From Costus lasius (lineage: Eukaryota > Streptophyta > Magnoliopsida > Zingiberales > Costaceae): a stretch of DNA of 64,000 bases. Below the pieces are notes generated by a model. That model saw only the letters and a list, made by a program, of their open reading frames with translations. It had not been told where the DNA came from and did no database searches. Where the stretch lies: positions 111,146,499 through 111,210,498 of the forward strand of contig CM050446.2 in the NCBI GenBank assembly GCA_027563935.2, written 5' to 3'. Below, one piece after another: positions 1 to 10,559 of this stretch. Numbering within the stretch: position 1 is the first letter of the stretch; every line of letters starts with the position of its first letter. Both the position numbers and the translations under genes were made by a program.

Positions 1-47
1 AAACGAAAAAGAAAGATGCTGAAAATAAATTTAACTAAAGTAAGATG

Positions 48-65
48 CTTGGGTTGCCTCCCAAG
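48..65 (-). other. conserved post-pol stem-loop (element A)
   Basis: CTTGGGTTGCCTCCCAAG on the plus strand: a perfect 6-bp stem with a 6-nt loop, 42 nt beyond the pol stop codon on the coding (minus) strand. The same 18-mer occurs at the same place in elements B and C. The function is unknown. Confidence 0.75.
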
Positions 66-107
66 AAGCGCTGATTTAATGGTCCGTCAGCTTGACCATA
101 GTTTGTG

Positions 108-3100
108 TTATTTTGGCGAAGGAGGGTCCGTGAGGAGCAATGCAGTCCCCTCCGGTATTGGTTCATGGGAGAAGTAGTGCTTAAGTCTCTGTCCGTTAAC
201 TTTGAATGTCCCAGTTGACTCTCGGTAAATGTCCACAGCGCCATGAGGGTAAACTTTTTGTACTACGTATGGTCCCGTCCATTTAGTCCGAAGTTTACCA
301 AGAAAAAGTTTGATCCTGGAGTTAAACAAGAGTACCAATTCACCTTCGCGAAATTCCCTCCTCATAATTCTTTGATCGTGCCATCTTTTAGTACGTTCTT
401 TGTAAATCATGGTGTTCTCATAGGCTTCATGTCTAAATTCATCAAGCTCATTTAGCTGAAGCTTTCTGGCCTTGCCAGCCTGGTTTCCATCAAAATTCAG
501 TCGTCATATCTCCCAATAAGCTTTGTGTTCGATTTCGACCGGTAAATGGCACGATTTACCATATACTAGCTAAAATGGGGACATACCAATTGGAGTTTTG
601 AATGTCGTACGGTAGGCCCATAATGCATCGTCAAGTTTAAGTGACCAATCAGTGCGAGTGCGCCATACAGTCTTCTCAAGTATGTGCTTAATCTCACGGT
701 TTGATATCTCCACTTGGCCGCTAATTTGAGGATGGTAAGCAGTGGCAACTTTGTGTAATACTCCATATCTCTTGAGAAGTGATTCAAATCCCCGCTCAAT
801 AAAATGTGATCCGCCATCACTGATTACCACGCGAGGCGTTCCAAATCGTGGGAGTATTAACTTCTTGAAAAATCTGGTGACTACCTTAGAGTCATTTGTT
901 GGTGCAGCCAAGGCTTCCACCCACTTGGAGACGTAATCAACTCCGACTAAGATGAATTTATTACCACAAGAAGGTGGGAATGGACCCATAAAGTCGATCC
1001 CCCATATGTCGAAGATCTCGATCTCCAGGATGATGTTTAGAGGCATCTCATTTCTTCGTGATATTCCACCCATTCGTTGGCAGCGATCGCAAGACTGTAC
1101 ATAGTCCCTTGCATCTCTAAATAAAGTTCGCCAAAAGAAACCACACTGGAGAATCTTATGTGCTGTCTTCTTGCCACTGAAGTGGCCTCCATAAGAAGAA
1201 GAATGGCATTGGAATAAGACATCTGGAATCTCCTCCTCCGGTAAGCATCTTCGAATGATACAATCAGGACAACGCTTAAACAGGAGTGGTTCGTCCCAAT
1301 AATAGTGTTTCGCCATAGACATAAACTTCCTTTGCTCTTGGTACGTGAGTTTTGGAGGCATAATACCGGCTGCCAAGTAATTTACCAGATCGGCGTACCA
1401 TGGTGCTTTCACCGTGGTGACAGCTAATAAATTTTCGTCTGGGAATGTTATTTCTTCCTCCAAACAGTTCTCGGGGATAGATATCAAACGGGAGAGATGG
1501 TCTGCTACCAAACTATCGGCTCCCTTCTTATCTTTGATCTGAACGTCAAATTCTTGCAACAACAATATCCATCTGATTAGCCTTGGTTTTGCGTCTTTCT
1601 TTTCCATGAGATATCGGATTGCTGCATGATCTTTATAAACAATAACACGCGAGTTAACCAAATATGATCGGAACTTATCAAAAGCGAAAACTACAGTTAG
1701 AAGTTCTTTTTCGGTTGTGGCATAGTTGCTCTGTGCTCCATCTAGTGTTCGGCTGGCGTAGTACATAGCATGAGTTTAGTTGTTTTTCCACTATCCCAAT
1801 ACAGCTCCTACCGCATGGTCACTAGCATCGCACATAATTTCGAAGGATAGCGACCAATCCAGAGGTTGTATTATTGGGGCGAAAGTCAACGCCCTCTTCA
1901 ATTATTGAAACGCATGCATGCAGTTCTGGTCAAAAACAAATGAAACATCCTTAGCAAGTAAAGATGTCAAAGGCCTAGCAATTTTAGAAAAATTTTCAAT
2001 GAAATGCCTATAAAAGCCTGCATGGCCTAAGAAGCTTCTTATTCCTCTGACGGAGTTTGAAGGTGGCATTCTCTCTATCACACTGATTTTTTCTTTATCA
2101 ACTTCGATGCCGCGTTCCGATATCAAATGACCAAGAACGATCCCTTCCTTTACCATAAAGTGACATTTCTCCCAATTTAACACCAGGCTCGTCTCTTCAC
2201 AACGCTGCAAAACACGAGTCAAATTAGATAGACAAGAGTCAAAGCTGGACCCATATATCGAAAAGTCGTCCATGAAGACGTCCATGATGTTTCCAATGAA
2301 ATCGGAGAAGATAGCCGTCATGCATCGCTAGAAGGTAGCTGGTGCATTACATAAGCCAAATGACATACGCCGGTAAGCGAAAGTACCGAAGGGGCATGTG
2401 AACGTGGTTTTCTCTTAGTCGTCTAGATGTATCGGTATTTGGAAAAATCCTGAGTATCCATCCAGGAAACAAAAATAAGAGTTAGTGGCTGATCTTTCAA
2501 GCATTTGATCAATGAAAGGGAGATGAAAATGATCTTTGCGGGTAGCCTTGTTCAATTTTCGATAATCGATACACATGTGCCATCCGGTAACGATTCTTTG
2601 TGGGATCAATTTGTTATTTTTGTTTTTTACCACCGTTACTCCTCCTTTCTTTGGTACCACATGTACCGGACTTACCCATTGGCTATCCGAAATGGGGTAG
2701 ATGACCCCAGCATCTAATAGCTTCAAAATTTCTTTCTTAACCACCTCTTTTAAATTCAGGTTCAAACGTCTCTGGTATTCGATAGATGGTTTGTTGTCCT
2801 CTTCCAGGTGTATCCTGTGCATGCATAAAGAAGGGTCAATACCTTTTATATCTTCCAAAGTGTGCCCAATTACCTTCTTATATTGTCGAAGTTTATCTAG
2901 GAGAAGGCTTGTTTGCTCTGAATCAAGATGGTTTGCTATGATGACAGGATAAGTAGAATTCTCACCCAAAAATTCATACCTGAGGTTGCTCGGTAAGGAT
3001 TTGAGTTCTAAGTTAAGTTGTTTACAGACCTCGGATGTTGGCGCAGATGGTTCCGCAAGCTTTTCTTCTTCTGGTTCAATGGTTGTACTCAAGTCAAGAA

Positions 3101-5465
3101 TATCAGCATAGGCACGGACTTCTTCTTCCTGCTCTTCGTCATAATCACCCAGCAGGCAAATTTCGAGAGGGTTGACGTTTGTCCGAGGGATGTAAGACGG
3201 GTCAAATTCATCGTCGACGACTCCGATACTATAGCAAGAATCTGCAAAAAGAGGTTTCTTTAAGCTCTCGGTAATATCAAATTCAACCATGTCTTCACCT
3301 ACGCGCAGTGTCAACTTTCCATTTTTAACGTCAATTATAGCACCGGTAGTGGCCAAAAATGGTCTGCCCAATATAATAGGAAGTTTTGAGTCTTCTTCCA
3401 TCTCAAGTACGACAAAATCAGCTGGAGTAAAAAATTTACCAACCTTTATTGGCACGTCCTCTAAAATTCCTACCGGATGTCGTACGGAACGGTCGGCCAA
3501 TTGCAAAGAGATGTTCGTCGGCTTCAAGTCTCCGATGTCCAGTTTCTTGCAAAGGGAGAGTGGCATTAGACTTACACTGGCTCCAAGATCGCATAAAGCG
3601 CGGTCAAAAGGTGTGTCTCCGATCAGGCATTGGATGGTAAAGCTGCCTGGGTCTTTCAACTTTGGCGGTAACTTATTTTGGATTATTGTGCTGCATTCCT
3701 CAGTTAACGCCACTATGTCGTGTTCTTCCATTTTTCTTTTATTGGATAGGATCTCCTTCAAAAACTTAGCATAGGATGACATTTGTGATAAAGCATCGGT
3801 AAATGGTATGTTAATATACAATTTCTTTAAAATTTTTAAAAATTTACCGAATTGATGATCGAGTTTTGCTTTTGCCAACCTCTGGGGAAATGGAATTGGC
3901 AGATTGTAGGGTGGTGGAGGCACATAAACAGGTTCTGTTTCCTTGGTCTGTGGTTCACTCTCAACAGGTTCATTTAGTTTTTCAGATTCAGGGGTTTTGG
4001 TCTCATTCTCGCAATGGTCATCCTTGGGCATTTCTGGTTCCTCAAGTTGCTTGCCACTATGAGTGGTAATGGCATTGCAATGTTCTTTGGGGTTCATTTC
4101 AGGCTGTCTAGGTAATCTGCCCGGCTGTCTAGTAGATGTACTAGCCTGTTGGGCTATTTGGTTTTCCATTATCTTTTGGTTTGTGGTTAAGTTCTTAATT
4201 GCTTCTAACACGCAGTCCATTGCTTTAGTTTGCGCCGACACGAAGTTGTCAAAGCGCGATTCAAAGGTTTGTTCCTGTGGTATTGTGTTGGTGCTTGGTT
4301 GTGGTGGTTGGTCAAATTGTTTAGGCTGATACCCGGTGTTTGACGAATGAAATCTAGGGGGTTGCCTAAAGTTTGATGGTTGAGCTACATTGTTGTTTTT
4401 ATAGGGAAAATTGGGATGACTTTTCCACCCAGGGTTGTAGGTGTTAGAATAAGGGTTGTTTTGGACCCTTGAGTTAAAGTTCCCTACAGCATTTACCAAA
4501 GCATGTGGGGTGTCTTGTGATACCATATTTCCTAACTGACAGGTGTCAGAAAAATGATTTTCCACTCCACAAATTTCACACATAGCAGAATTAGAAACAT
4601 TATGATGCATGTTCATAGAATCAAGTTTATGAGACAGTGAATCTATTTTTGCAGAAAGACAATTAAGAGCATCAAGTTCATATTTACCGGCTTGTCGAGA
4701 TGAAGTACCTCTTTCACCCGACCATTGATAGTGGTTGAGCGTCATTTCTTCGATTAAATTGTAGGCTTCATCGACAGCTTTGTTCATCAAGGCTCCTCCA
4801 GCGGCTGCATCAACGGTAAGACGAGTGTTATAAAGCAAGCCATTATAAAATATATGTACCAGTACCCATTTCTCGAAGCCGTGGTGAGGACACATCCACT
4901 GCAATTCCTTGAAGCGATCTCACGCCTCATATAGTGATTCGCCTTCTTTTTGAGAGAAATTGGTGATCTGGTTTCTCAATTGCGCAGTTTTGCTCGGAGG
5001 AAAGTATTTTTCAAGGAAAGCATGTGAGAGTTGTTCCCATGTGGTAATGGATCTAGATGGTAATGAATGTAACCAAGCTCGCGCCTTGTCTCTAAGTGAA
5101 AAAGGAAAAAGTCGTAGCCGCAGAGCATCAGTGGTTACACCATTCATTTTAAGAGTGTCACAGTATTCAAGAAAAACAGATAAATGCATGTTTGGATCTT
5201 TAGTCGGCGATCCACGCTGTAACATTGACAAAAGTGACGATTTTATCTCAAAATTATTTGCTTCTATTGGTGGACATGCAATGCTAGAATGCAATCCTTG
5301 AATATTCGGTGCAGCGAAGTCTCGGAGTGACTTGTTACCGTCCATGATTGATGTTTGTGAATTCTTTTTCGGTTGATATTTCTGAAGATTTTTGCGACGC
5401 CGGAACGTTCTTTCAATTTCCAAATCAAATGATATTGCAGGTTCCGGTCGCGGAGTTCTACGCAT
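108..5465 (-). pseudogene. gag-pol polyprotein of Athila-like element A
   Basis: This is one reading frame of 1786 codons encoding gag, protease, RT, RNase H and integrase, interrupted by eight in-frame stops and no frameshift. The stops are at 4920, 2415, 2328, 1902, 1791, 1776, 570 and 504 (lowest base of each codon). Gag begins near 5465. A CX2CX4HX4C zinc knuckle lies at 4580-4539. The protease motif DLGA is at 3590-3579. RT begins with the WVSPVHVV block, and its catalytic FMDD is at 2276-2265. RNase H ([10 protein letters not shown]) begins about 1766. Integrase has the HHCC finger (about 1190-1070) and core motifs [16 protein letters not shown] and [14 protein letters not shown]. The C-terminal integrase tail ends at 108. 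The copy is dead, but domain order and frame are fully preserved. Confidence 0.9.
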
Positions 5466-5595
5466 AAACTAAAATGCTAACAGACAGATATATCGTTAAA
5501 TCAAGAAAAGTGTAAAATGAAGTAAAAGAAATAATACTAAGCTAAAAATGTCTAGTCTATTAACTTCTAAATCTTATCAATATTGCGAAAATTAG
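5466..5595 (-). other. leader between primer site and gag (element A)
   Basis: AT-rich untranslated leader of about 130 bp between the primer-binding site and the first gag methionine. No other motif was recognised. Confidence 0.5.
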
Positions 5596-5613
5596 TCCCC
5601 GGCAATGGCCCCA
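5596..5613 (-). other. primer-binding site, tRNA-Asp type (element A)
   Basis: The plus strand reads TCCCCGGCAATGGCCCCA, which matches the 3' end of plant tRNA-Asp (TCCCCGGCAACGGCGCCA) with two mismatches. It is separated from the LTR edge (5620) by six bases. It fixes the inner LTR border and the minus-strand orientation. Confidence 0.85.
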
Positions 5614-6007
5614 AAAACTTGATAGCGCCCACAGATATAGTAGGCATTTCCCGCAAGTGCACGGGTCTATCGAAGTAATAAAATATCGATCCCACTGGGA
5701 CTAATGGGCAAATATCGACAGATCTCGAAATGGCTAGCTAGACGACGTCGAAATTGGTGAAGTTTAAGATAACGAAATAATTAAAAGTACAGGAATGTAA
5801 ACAAAGGAAATCACACGAGAGGATTCTAATGAGGAGATGCATCAGGATATGGGTTCACCACTTTGACTCCTTACAGTTGGATAGTTAAACTCTATTGCCA
5901 AAGTCTTGTCTAGTTCAAGGGGGCACAGCTTCCTTGTCACGTAGGTAGCTCCCCTCCGAGAATCTCGTCTGCTCCCACAGACTAGATTGTCAGTCTAATT
6001 CGTAGGG

Positions 6008-6570
6008 TTCCGATGCGCGGTCGGACTAGAGTCTCTCCAACGCGTCTAAGCTCCTTATAATCCCCTTAAGTAAGCACAGATCCACAAGCGAGTAGAAACT
6101 CCTAGAGATACTGATTAACAAACCTCACTTAAGGTGATTAAAGGCTAAAACACTTCCTTTCGGGAAGTATAGGCATAGCACACCAACGAAATGGATAAAC
6201 TCTCAACCAAGTGGGTCTGACGCGCGGTCGGACAAGAGGCTCTCCGCAGCGTCTAAGCTCCTTAAAATCTCGTGAGCGAGTACAGATCTGCGAGCGAGTT
6301 TTTCTCCCTAAGATCTTATTTACAAACCTCACCTTGGTGTTTGTTCCTAACTGAGTACAGACCCGCAGGCAAGATTTCTCCTCTAGATCTGATTAACAAA
6401 CCTCACCTTTGCGACTCAAGGCTCAAGTTTACCTTTCAGGAATATGCTTTCCTTTAATCCTACGGGTAAGTACATCTATGCAAGCGAGCAAACTCCTAGA
6501 AAAGCTGATTAACAAACCTCATCCGAGGAATTAGAGGCTTGAGCGTATCCTTCCGAGTAACGCAGGCAAT
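6008..6570. repeat. degenerate internal subrepeats inside LTR A
   Basis: A block with GCGCGGTCGGAC followed by GCGTCTAAGCTCCTTA occurs near 6014 and again near 6220. A second unit (…GAGTACAGA…CAAGCGAG…CTCCTAGA…GATTAACAAACCTCA) occurs about four times, starting near 6071, 6276, 6354 and 6468, with sequence decay. The LTR has grown by internal duplication, which partly explains why it is longer than the LTRs of B and C. Confidence 0.7.
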
Positions 6571-7102
6571 ATACACGCACAAGGCCAAGCAAGGACTTTT
6601 GCTAATAAACTTAACTATTACAACTAGTAAATCGTCAAGGGCTACCCCACATCCTGATGTAAAGAGTTTTAGCCTACCATATAAACTATGAAATTACAAA
6701 CAAGCAATTCTACCATCATGCGCATATTCAGATCTATGTAAGGATTACCAAAATGACTTGAGATCATGCAATGTTTTTTCATACGATTACAAGATAAACA
6801 AGGAAACTAGATGTAACTTCAAAGATCTCTATTACAAACTATTCTTGAGGAAATCTTACGCAAAGATGTCTTCAACGAAGTTTGATGCGCAACCTCCCCT
6901 CTTTGGCGTAACAAATCTCCTCTCCTTTTCACCGTGCGAATTCCCCCCTTTTTATTTCCTTCAAGGTTTCTTTTATCCTCTCTTCCCCAAGTGGATGCTG
7001 CTCCCAAGTTTCCAGGTTCTACAAAGCCGCTGCAGCTTTTCAGCAGAAAAAGAAGTCTCCGCTGCACTCCCCATACCCTGCAAAGCTTCAGCCGCCCAAC
7101 CT

Positions 7103-7375
7103 TCACGAAATCATGATTTCGTGACCAAATCCACTGCCAAAAGCTGCTCAATGCCTTCTTTGTCAATGGGGGAGAAAGTTTCTTAATGCCCTTCAGCCTT
7201 CCTTTAGGTTAGATTGAAGAAATCTGGGCTAAAATCGCGATTTCGTAATAGGTGGATCCGCGATCTCGGGCGAGAATTTGGTCGTGACCCAGTCGTGATT
7301 TGTCAGTTTCAGCTTTCAGGCATAACGACGATCACGGGCATGATTCTGATCGGGACCCATCGTGATTTCTGACGA
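7103..7375. repeat. palindrome array in LTR A
   Basis: There is a perfect 22-bp palindrome at 7103-7124 (centre CATG) and a perfect 12-bp palindrome AAATCGCGATTT at 7232-7243. Imperfect copies of TCGTGATT/CGATCTCG-type half-sites continue to about 7375. The array is in the outer part of the LTR, upstream of the TATA-like site, as in elements B and C. Confidence 0.65.
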
Positions 7376-7619
7376 AGGCTTCAATGACTCTAAAATCTTC
7401 CAGTTATGATCATCTTGAGTTAGGATGAGCTCCTCTACCACAAAAGTGTCAGAATCTACCCTCTATGTGGTCAATTTGACCTGAAAACGTGAAAATTCCG
7501 AAACAAGTATAGATTCCATAGATGTATCCAAATAAAGGCAATTGTAAGGCTTAAAGTGGTGAAATAGACATGATTCCATAGGTAAATCGACATGTAAAAC
7601 TCTATATAAATCTGTGTCA

Positions 7620-8253
7620 ATAGAAGCTGACCATGACTCTGTTGGCAATGAGGATCCCCGGTTGATACATCGACGAGTTGAGCTATCCACTTTCGATGGT
7701 GATGATTCGGCAGGAATAAACCCTCCATATAGATGGATGAGCCGATTGTAACAAATGCGCACATCAAACCAATGGGTTAAATCATTTATTTTTGGCAAAC
7801 ATGGACCCTGTAACTCTTTTCTTATCATCTCTTGGCAATCATGGCACACACATGAACCACGATCAGTTGACTTTTTTTCCCTCTTATTCTTTAAAAATTA
7901 AGATGCAACTATATAAATTAATCATATGCCAGTGAAAGAATAAGATGGGGAGGAGGAAGGGGTTGAGAAAAGAATAGTGTAGCGAAATTGACTCATTGCC
8001 TTTGAGTAAGTCTCATCTTGTGCAATCCTCTTGCTGTTCATCACATGGCGAGCACGCTCGATCTAAGCCCCAACTGTCATGGAAGACGCCCCTGAGCCGC
8101 ATCGAGCTCCCCACAAGAAGCTCTTGTCGAGAGTACCACTCTCCAGATGCAAGGTGTAGACATCCAGACTGAAGTGGATCACATCGAATCCACAGATGGT
8201 GAGGGAGGGACAACACGCCCGGCTTCTTCCACGGACTTGAAACCAGTCATCAC
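7620..8253. other. unassigned sequence between LTR A and hAT MITE
   Basis: The first part is AT-rich. About 8030-8240 is richer in GC and continues beyond the MITE at 8760-8870, so it was one block before that insertion. Short open frames exist on both strands, but I recognise none of them. No RNA gene was seen. Confidence 0.4.
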
Positions 8254-8751
8254 TAGGGATGGCAAAAAACCCCAACCCCGACCCGACCCGACCCGACTCG
8301 AAGTCAACGGGGAAAACCCGAGTTTACTGGGGGTCGAGTCGGGTTCGGGGAAAACCCGACGGGGGTATAGTCGGGTCGGGGTCGGATATGGAAATTTAGG
8401 TACCCTCCTCGAACCCGACCCCGAACCCGCCCCGACTATTAAAATAACAAATTTACCCCTTATAAGTTATAACCTAGTTACTAAATTTTAATAATTTATG
8501 TAGAAATGATGATATAGTTTATGTAAAATATTTTTTATTTATATATTATGAATAAAGAATGCAAATTAATTTTAAAATATTATTTATAATATATATTTAT
8601 TTGTTAGGCCGGGCGGGGTCGGGTTTCCCCGCGGGGTCAGGTGTGAGGCAGGGTTTTCTAAACCCGTCGGGTTCAGGGACAGGTTTGGGGAAGTCGGGGT
8701 CGAGTCGGGGATGGCAAAACTCGACCTCGATCCGCCCCGTTGCCATCCCTA
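8254..8751. mobile_element. hAT-type MITE, copy 1
   Basis: The terminal inverted repeats are TAGGGATGGCAA and TTGCCATCCCTA. They are flanked by GTCATCAC (8246-8253) and GTCATCAG (8752-8759), an 8-bp target duplication with one mismatch. The subterminal regions are runs of CCCGA/TCGGG-like repeats around an AT-rich core of about 150 bp. No transposase is encoded. A close relative lies at 31340-31874. Confidence 0.9.
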
Positions 8752-8875
8752 GTCATCAGATATTGGAGAACTCAGCAATGGGGGCCGCCACTAGAGCTGG
8801 GACACCAGTAAAAGGAAGCGAATGCTGCCAAGAAGCCACAGCAGGAAAGCGAGCAAATGGCGTACTAGCTTAAGT

Positions 8876-9269
8876 CCTCTAAGCTGGGTACCCGTTTTCA
8901 ATTAAAAAAGTTTTTTTAAAAATTTTTTTATAGAAATAGTCTACCACATTATAAGCTATCCACTGGTACTAATATTATTATGAACAAGATTATACACAAT
9001 GAGAAATTAACCTAAATATTTTACATAAAAAATAAAATACTTATGAACAAGATTACACACAATAAGAAATTAACTTAAATATTTTACATAAAAAATAAAA
9101 GTAAATAATGTTTTATTTTTTATGTAAAATATTTAGATTAATTTCTTATTGTGTGTAATCTTGTTCATAACAAGATTGATGGAATAGATATCTTAGAGTG
9201 TGTAGATTATTTCTGTAAAAAAAAATTTAAAACAAAATTTTTTTAATTGAAAACAGTACCCAGGTTAGG
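8876..9269. mobile_element. foldback MITE, copy 1
   Basis: The arms are near-complete inverted repeats. The left arm begins CCTCTAAGCTGGGTACC and continues GTTTTCAATTAAAAAA. The right arm ends TTTTTTAATTGAAAAC then GTACCCAGGTTAGG. Inside, TAGAAATAGTCTACCACATT on the left mirrors the right arm. The centre holds two direct copies of a block containing AAGATTACACACAATAAGAA. The borders and target duplication are not certain. The family recurs at 27304-27661. Confidence 0.7.
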
Positions 9270-10559
9270 CTTTTCTTTCCCAGGAAAGCATGCCCAAGTA
9301 TTAGGAGTCCAATAACTGGCCGACATCCGCCGCCACCAGCAGTGCCCTCATTCTCAATGTTTTAATAAAAAAAATCAATTTTTATTAGATAATAAAATAT
9401 TTTTTATGTATTTTTTTAATTAATTTAATTATTCAAAAATAGTGGTAAGGAATGAGTTTTTCCATTTTATGTACATGAAAATAAAGAAGCTTGAAGTGCT
9501 CTCTCTTTTTTGTTCTTACTTTGTTTCCTAGTGAAAAAAAATAAAAAAAAAATAATTTGAGAAGAAAATTAATTGTGTAAATCAAAATGAGAAAAATAAT
9601 ATAAAAAATAATTTTCTTTCCTTTTCAATTTTTTCTTTAGCCTTTTTCACTATCATCAATAAGTTTAGTCAAATGTGGTTTCTAACCCTAGAAAAACCCA
9701 AGAGCATCCATTATGGCCTAGTTAAAGCACCACTAAATGCTTTTTTTTTCCCAAGAAGACAAATAATAATTAGTAATAATTTGTACTGTTGATATTGGCG
9801 TTCTTGTTATTCTTCAAGCATAATTTGCACTAACATTTGATCTAGCAACGAGAAATAAATATCAAAATCAAATTAATAGAATAAAGTTATTTAAAACTGT
9901 GTAGAGAAAAGTGATGAGATCTTTTGATTGGTAAGAATTATACTCGATGTTGATACCACCCATACTTAGGACAACTGTAACAGCACAGATTGTTTGATTG
10001 GCGGCTAAAATTAGGAAGATTGCATGTTCTGTGACAACTCGACTTCTATTCATTCTATTACTCGTTTCCAAATTGAACGACGGATTATTGTTAGAGGAAT
10101 GTAACAACATTGTACAGTTATTGTCTCTTCGAAGAAACACAAAAACTGTCCTCAACAGAGCATTCACTTAAAAACACATCACGACGATAGGAAAAAAAAG
10201 CACAATTGAATACCAAACATATGTAGAACAGCTTTATAGCAAAGAGCTAGCTGCTGGAGTTTCATTGTATCGCAATAATACCTGACCCGTTAATTATTAA
10301 ATAATTAGCTTGGTGGCCTCTACAAATACAAAGGTATAATCTGTCCATTGGTGGAAAAAAATACATAGGTAAAGGTCCTAGCTAAAATCAAAAATAGGGC
10401 AAACCAAAAAGTGGTTCTGACCAAAGGGCAGTTTTTTTTTTGTCAGAATAATCAGCAAAACGTTGCAGCTCAAGGGCCGACCCACTCGGCGTTGCGATGC
10501 ACTTCGTATAGGTTATGTCTATTGTGGCGAAGTAACTTTAAGAAGAAAAAAGATGAAAG
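9270..10559. other. AT-rich intergenic and UTP14 3' region
   Basis: No gene was recognised. The part nearest 10559 must include the 3' UTR of UTP14, which is transcribed leftwards. The small open frame at 9868-10167 has no recognisable product. Confidence 0.5.

Larger units (their letters stand above)
1..7619 (-). mobile_element. Athila-like Ty3/gypsy element A (partial)
   Basis: Read on the minus strand the order is 5' LTR (7619-5620), tRNA-Asp-type primer site, gag, zinc knuckle, protease, reverse transcriptase, RNase H, integrase, and a stem-loop after the pol stop. The post-pol region and the 3' LTR lie beyond the left edge of the window. Athila affiliation rests on the gag-protease linker, the integrase C-terminal motif ([18 protein letters not shown]), the tRNA-Asp primer site and similarity to elements B and C below. 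The LTR inner border is well defined by the primer site. The outer border near 7619 is inferred by alignment with the LTR end of element B and may be off by a few bases, because no target duplication can be checked. Confidence 0.85.
5620..7619 (-). repeat. 5' LTR of Athila-like element A
   Basis: The plus-strand sequence begins TGATAGCGCCC (LTR 3' end on the coding strand). It ends near TATATAAATCTGTGTCA, which aligns with the LTR end of element B. Length is about 2.0 kb. Many blocks align with the LTR of B: the CGAAGTAATAAAA block near 5655, the GATTAACAAACCTC blocks, and the CCTGAAAACGTGAAAATTCC block near 7480. A TATA-like AAATAAAAAGG lies on the minus strand near 6950, downstream of the palindrome region at 7103-7375. 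The outer border is approximate. Confidence 0.75.

Noticed and set aside
3289..3774. 161-codon plus-strand open frame, and similar frames at 44439-45005
   Set aside because: Both are antisense to the conserved protease region of Athila-like gag-pol; the minus-strand frames match known domains.
7463..7849. 128-codon minus-strand open frame
   Set aside because: It spans the inferred outer border of LTR A and has no recognisable motif.
8270..8410. CRISPR-like or telomere-like repeats (CCCGACCC runs)
   Set aside because: They are subterminal repeats of a hAT MITE with clear terminal inverted repeats and target duplications.
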